Source: Deltaproteobacteria bacterium
GTDB taxonomy: Bacteria; JAUYMQ01
Direction: 5' to 3'
Length of the DNA: 13,055 nucleotides
Assembly: GCA_030698575.1 (NCBI GenBank)
Contig: JAUYMQ010000055.1
Coordinates: 1-13,055 of the forward strand
Shown here: in pieces, positions 11,711 to 13,055 of the stretch
Layout: each line of letters begins with the position of its first letter
How positions within the stretch are numbered: the stretch's first letter is position 1
Notes under the pieces: model-generated
What the model was told of the DNA's origin: nothing
Databases searched by the model: none
The model's input: the letters and a program-made list of their open reading frames with translations, nothing else
Made by a program: the position numbers and the translations under genes

Positions 11711-11861
11711 CGGCGGACTGGTCCCCATCCGCCGACCAACGGGACCGCCACCCGCAAGCCCGGCTCCACCCCCCAACCCCCGTGGGGCTGGGCTTGCGGT
11801 GCCAGGGCCTCACGCCGGAGCCACCGCTGCCGCAGGAGGTTGCCCTGCCTCCTGCGGTGGG
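11711..11861 (+). promoter_or_regulatory. Three successive strong hairpins between genes
   Basis: The 170-base gap after the conserved small protein contains CGGCGGA/TCCGCCG (11711-11734), an 18-pair stem CCGCAAGCCCGGCTCCAC/GTGGGGCTGGGCTTGCGG (11752-11769 with 11782-11799, only two G-U pairs, loop CCCCCAACCCCC) and CCGCAGGAGG/CCTCCTGCGG (11830-11857), the last extendable by CCACC/GGTGG with a bulge. None is followed by a T-run. Terminator, RNA stabiliser or control of the next gene's translation are all possible. Confidence 0.5.
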
Positions 11862-11875
11862 GGGGAGATGGAGGG

Positions 11876-12079
11876 ATGGACGTGCACGAGTACGATGGAG
11901 TGCGCCGAGTCACCTACGAGGGCGGCGCGCAGTTCGTCCCTGTCTGCAAGCGGTGCGGGAGGTTTGTCGTGGCAGACGACTCGATCATGTCGAACGGCGC
12001 GGGCGTGAAGAACGAGCCGAACTCGACCTGTCGGCGTTGTGAGCGCACCTATATGGTCTTCGAAGGGTTCGTGGGGTAG
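11876..12079 (+). CDS. Small zinc-ribbon protein (67 aa)
   Basis: ATG 11876 is chosen because the frame's upstream extension runs through the hairpin region, and GGGGGGAG just before it can serve as ribosome site. CKRC (24-27) and CRRC (53-56) form a two-knuckle zinc ribbon, separated by a FVVADDSIMSNGAG segment. The product ends MVFEGFVG and stops with TAG at 12077-12079. No family is recognised. A structural zinc is inferred from the four cysteines. Confidence 0.65.
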   Translation: MDVHEYDGVRRVTYEGGAQFVPVCKRCGRFVVADDSIMSNGAGVKNEPNSTCRRCERTYMVFEGFVG

Positions 12080-12098
12080 CGAGATGGGAGATGACGAG

Positions 12099-12350
12099 AT
12101 GGCCAGTCTCACCGAAGACAAGGGCCTACTCTACGGCCGCATCTACACGCTGCTGCGCACCTACCGATGCCAGAACACCATAGACGAGGACGGCAACCCG
12201 CTGGAGCTGGTGGACGTGCTGACGCCGGAGGGGTCGGGGAGCATCGCGCCGGGGGAAGAGGAGATCGAGCTGCTGGCGGATGCGCTGTGGACGGATGTCG
12301 TTGCGGAGATCGGGGCGGCCGGGAAAGGAGCACCCCCATGCCCGAAATAG
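12099..12350 (+). CDS. Hypothetical protein (83 aa)
   Basis: ATG 12099 follows GGGAG (12086-12090) at a normal distance; ATG 12084 in the same frame would add five residues and is possible. The product starts MASLTEDKGLLYGRIYTLL and is acidic in its second half (APGEEEIELLADALW). It has no recognised motif. Its last 13 bases overlap the start of the next gene, and the AAGGAG ribosome site of that gene lies inside it. Confidence 0.6.
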   Translation: MASLTEDKGLLYGRIYTLLRTYRCQNTIDEDGNPLELVDVLTPEGSGSIAPGEEEIELLADALWTDVVAEIGAAGKGAPPCPK

Positions 12351-13055
12351 CTGCGGGAGCCCCGCAGACCGCGCCTGAGCTGAGCCCCGGCAAGAGTCCG
12401 GCTCGGGTGACGGCAGAGGCCCCCGCAAGAGAACAGGGTTCACCGAACGGGCACATCGCCCTTCCGTATGGCGAGTTCCTGGCGAGCAAGCGGATTGCAA
12501 GCCGCGATGCGGGTCTATCCGTTGATCCCGGTGCGCTCCACCCGCTGCTTCATCCGTTCCAACGCCACATCACCGACTGGGCGCTCCGCAAGGGGAAGGC
12601 GGCGGTGTTCGCCGATTGCGGTTTGGGCAAATCGCCGATTCAGCTACAGTGGGCGCAGCAAGTGCACGAGCACAGCGGCCGCGACGTGCTGATCCTCGCC
12701 CCCCTCGCGGTCAGCAAGCAGACCGTGCGCGAGGGCGTCAAGTTCGACGTTCCGGTCAACATCTGCAGGCGCCAGGAGGATGTCCGCCCTGGCGTCAACA
12801 TCGCCAACTACGAGATGCTGCAGCACTTCGACCCGGCTGAGTTCGGCGGCATCGTCCTGGACGAGTCCAGCTGCCTTAAAAGTTACTCTTCCGTCTACCG
12901 CCAGCAGATAACGGAGTTTGCCTCCTCTCTTCCCTCTCGGCTCGCCTGCACCGCGACCCCAGCCCCGAATGACCTGATCGAGCTGATCAACCATGCCGAG
13001 TTCCTGAGCGTGATGCAGGGCAAAGAGATCATCGCCCTCTTCTTCACGCAGGACG
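12338..13055 (+). CDS. SNF2-like SF2 helicase, N-terminal part (cut by window end)
   Basis: ATG 12338 follows AAGGAG (12325-12330); the frame stays open to the last base, giving 239 residues. After a Pro/Ala-rich N-terminal extension of about 60 residues come a Q-like segment (LHPFQRHITDWAL, 71-83), motif I ADCGLGKSP (92-100), motif Ia-like LILAPLAVS (118-126), motif II IVLDESSCLK (172-181) and motif III ACTATPAPND (203-212). The DESS form of the DExx box is that of a phage-encoded SNF2-type helicase group. The second RecA lobe lies beyond the window. It should be an ATP-driven DNA translocase, distinct from the DEAH helicase upstream. Confidence 0.88.
   Translation, partial: MPEIAAGAPQTAPELSPGKSPARVTAEAPAREQGSPNGHIALPYGEFLASKRIASRDAGLSVDPGALHPLLHPFQRHITDWALRKGKAAVFADCGLGKSPIQLQWAQQVHEHSGRDVLILAPLAVSKQTVREGVKFDVPVNICRRQEDVRPGVNIANYEMLQHFDPAEFGGIVLDESSCLKSYSSVYRQQITEFASSLPSRLACTATPAPNDLIELINHAEFLSVMQGKEIIALFFTQD

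Noticed and set aside
12468-12840. Small + strand frames within the SNF2-like gene
   Set aside because: The helicase frame from 12338 carries recognisable motifs through this stretch to the window end, so these are out-of-frame shadows.

Overview
The window is a GC-rich stretch in which every supportable gene lies on the + strand. Most genes overlap by 1-4 bases (ATGA, GTGA, TGATG) or sit within a few tens of bases of each other. Starts include ATG, GTG and TTG, usually behind a good AGGAG-type ribosome site. There are no structural, lysis, integrase, repressor or housekeeping genes. Gene density, many tiny orphan proteins, and a full set of recombination and replication genes point to the early/replication region of a double-stranded DNA phage or prophage with a high-GC bacterial host. 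The host cannot be named from this sequence.

Layout. Bases 1-1303 carry five small coupled genes of unknown role, the last with a Cys4 zinc knuckle. Bases 1383-4234 are a recombination cassette: an SMC/RecF-like ATPase, a Sak4-type RecA-like ATPase and a DUF669 protein (probable ssDNA-binding partner). Bases 4234-8066 encode an SF2 DEAH helicase and a 738-residue primase-helicase (PriCT domain, primase core, RepA-like hexameric helicase, C-terminal helix-turn-helix). Bases 8067-8609 hold no convincing gene. They carry three perfect inverted repeats of one motif, a degenerate copy over the primase stop codon, a CRP-like palindrome, a 63-base hairpin and an AT-rich patch; I read this as a candidate replication origin or control region.

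Bases 8610-10364 encode a small protein, a RusA-like resolvase, a zinc-finger protein and a conserved phage protein. Bases 10365-10698 are a hairpin-dense, possibly structured RNA region ending in a clear tRNA-Asp(GTC), followed by an HNH endonuclease. Bases 11171-12350 hold more small proteins and a second non-coding block with an 18-bp hairpin. The window ends inside a SNF2-like helicase.

Together the genes would open and prime DNA (primase-helicase at the repeat region), coat and anneal single strands (DUF669, Sak4), process ends or tether DNA (SMC-like ATPase, SF2 helicases) and resolve junctions (RusA). The most interesting points are the covarying inverted-repeat array next to the initiator gene, the shared C-terminal tail of the SMC-like and DUF669 proteins, the structured region upstream of the tRNA, and the RusA variant lacking one expected Asp.
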